A stretch of 64,000 bases of DNA from Bdellovibrio sp. BCCA (GTDB lineage: Bacteria > Bdellovibrionota > Bdellovibrionia > Bdellovibrionales > Bdellovibrionaceae), in the NCBI RefSeq assembly GCF_037996825.1, contig NZ_JBBNAC010000001.1, forward strand, positions 2,170,001 to 2,234,000, read 5' to 3'. Position numbers and translations under genes: made by a program. Below, in pieces: positions 63,625-64,000 of this stretch. Every line of letters begins with the position of its first letter. The stretch's first letter is position 1. The notes beneath the pieces are model-generated. The model saw only the letters and a program-made list of their open reading frames with translations, had not been told where the DNA came from and ran no database searches.

Positions 63625-64000
63625 CTAGCGACACTTTAATTGCGCCACCTCATCTGAAGAGAGCAATTGCTGATAAGCTTTTTCGACTTTGTTTTTTAAT
63701 ACTAAATGTTTCGTAGCTTCTTCGCCAATATAGGCAACAGCGGCGAAAGGCCACTCAAGAGTCGCGCCAATAGCTCCTGCCGTCGTCGTTTCACGGAAAG
63801 GATTTCTTGGTTCAGTTGGTGAAAAATTTGCTCCTGCTTGCAAGCCCAAATCCACTTGCGAAACAACTCCTTGTTCATTTTGAACCAAGATGTTTGCCAC
63901 ACAAGCTGCTGATGCGTTGTCTTGCTCAAAACAGCTGGCTTTGCCAACCGAAGCAATACATGAACCTTCCGGCACTTGGATCACGGAACCAAACGGCGCA
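63625..64000 (-). CDS. Protein of unknown function, 5' end outside window
   Basis: The frame is open to the right edge (APFGSVIQVPEGSCIAS...), so the start lies beyond 64000. Visible features are three cysteines near the front (GSCIAS, KASCFEQ, AACVAN), a glycine/alanine-rich hydrophobic stretch (TTAGAIGATLEWPFAAVAYIG) and a helical end with a final cysteine (VAQLKCR). Probably exported, judging by the cysteines. Family not recognised. Confidence 0.6.
   Translation of the reverse strand, partial: APFGSVIQVPEGSCIASVGKASCFEQDNASAACVANILVQNEQGVVSQVDLGLQAGANFSPTEPRNPFRETTTAGAIGATLEWPFAAVAYIGEEATKHLVLKNKVEKAYQQLLSSDEVAQLKCR

Noticed and set aside
1-64000. tRNA, rRNA, insertion sequence or prophage integration genes
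   Set aside because: None recognised; phage-like character is confined to fibre domains, with no capsid, terminase, portal, integrase or transposase genes.

Overview
The window most likely comes from a predatory bdellovibrio (Bdellovibrio or a close relative in Bdellovibrionota). I infer this from the combination of five giant trimeric fibre genes of the type described in B. bacteriovorus as mosaic adhesive trimer (MAT) proteins, several TIGR02147-family regulators, a CarD/CdnL factor, a gliding-motility (Glt-like) envelope operon, and many small exported proteins. The genus call is inference from gene content; no ribosomal RNA lies in the window and I could not run a search.

Layout. 1-7.0 kb is a housekeeping edge: the end of an exported protein, then on the minus strand cysS, gltX, carD, a secreted subtilase and a small exported protein. 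7.1-20.0 kb holds two tandem fibre genes. 20.1-23.8 kb has small exported proteins, a 30-residue microprotein, and a secreted gametolysin-like metalloprotease whose signal-peptide region sits in another frame. 23.9-31.4 kb has two divergent periplasmic solute-binding proteins, a membrane-anchored Ser/Thr kinase divergent from a three-gene envelope operon, and a glycine-rich protein that ends the third fibre operon. 31.4-36.1 kb is that operon (lipoprotein, fibre, glycine-rich protein). 36.3-38.1 kb has a TIGR02147 regulator, a secreted protein and a KH-domain protein. 38.4-52.5 kb holds fibres four and five with a small secreted protein between them. 52.8-54.9 kb has two TIGR02147 regulators and a second KH protein. 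55.3-58.6 kb is a Glt-like operon of two outer-membrane barrels, a TPR protein and a CglF-like protein, followed by a third KH protein. 59-64 kb has a LysR regulator, small exported proteins, a frameshifted exported gene, a frameshifted TIGR02147 gene and a gene running off the right edge.

How it may work together. Fibre coding covers about 29.8 kb, close to half the window. Twice, a fibre gene or fibre operon faces a TIGR02147 gene across a hairpin-rich intergenic region, with a KH protein a few genes away. I propose that fibre expression is controlled by TIGR02147 factors, perhaps with RNA-binding KH proteins, so that different fibres are made at different times or in different cells. Repeated modules within and between fibre genes point to recombination as the source of new fibre tips. 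The gliding operon, kinase and secreted proteases fit a surface-attached predatory life.

There are four apparent frame breaks (near 23.55, 27.66, 62.24 and 62.96 kb). The long fibre genes are all unbroken, so general sequence error is unlikely, though single errors cannot be excluded.
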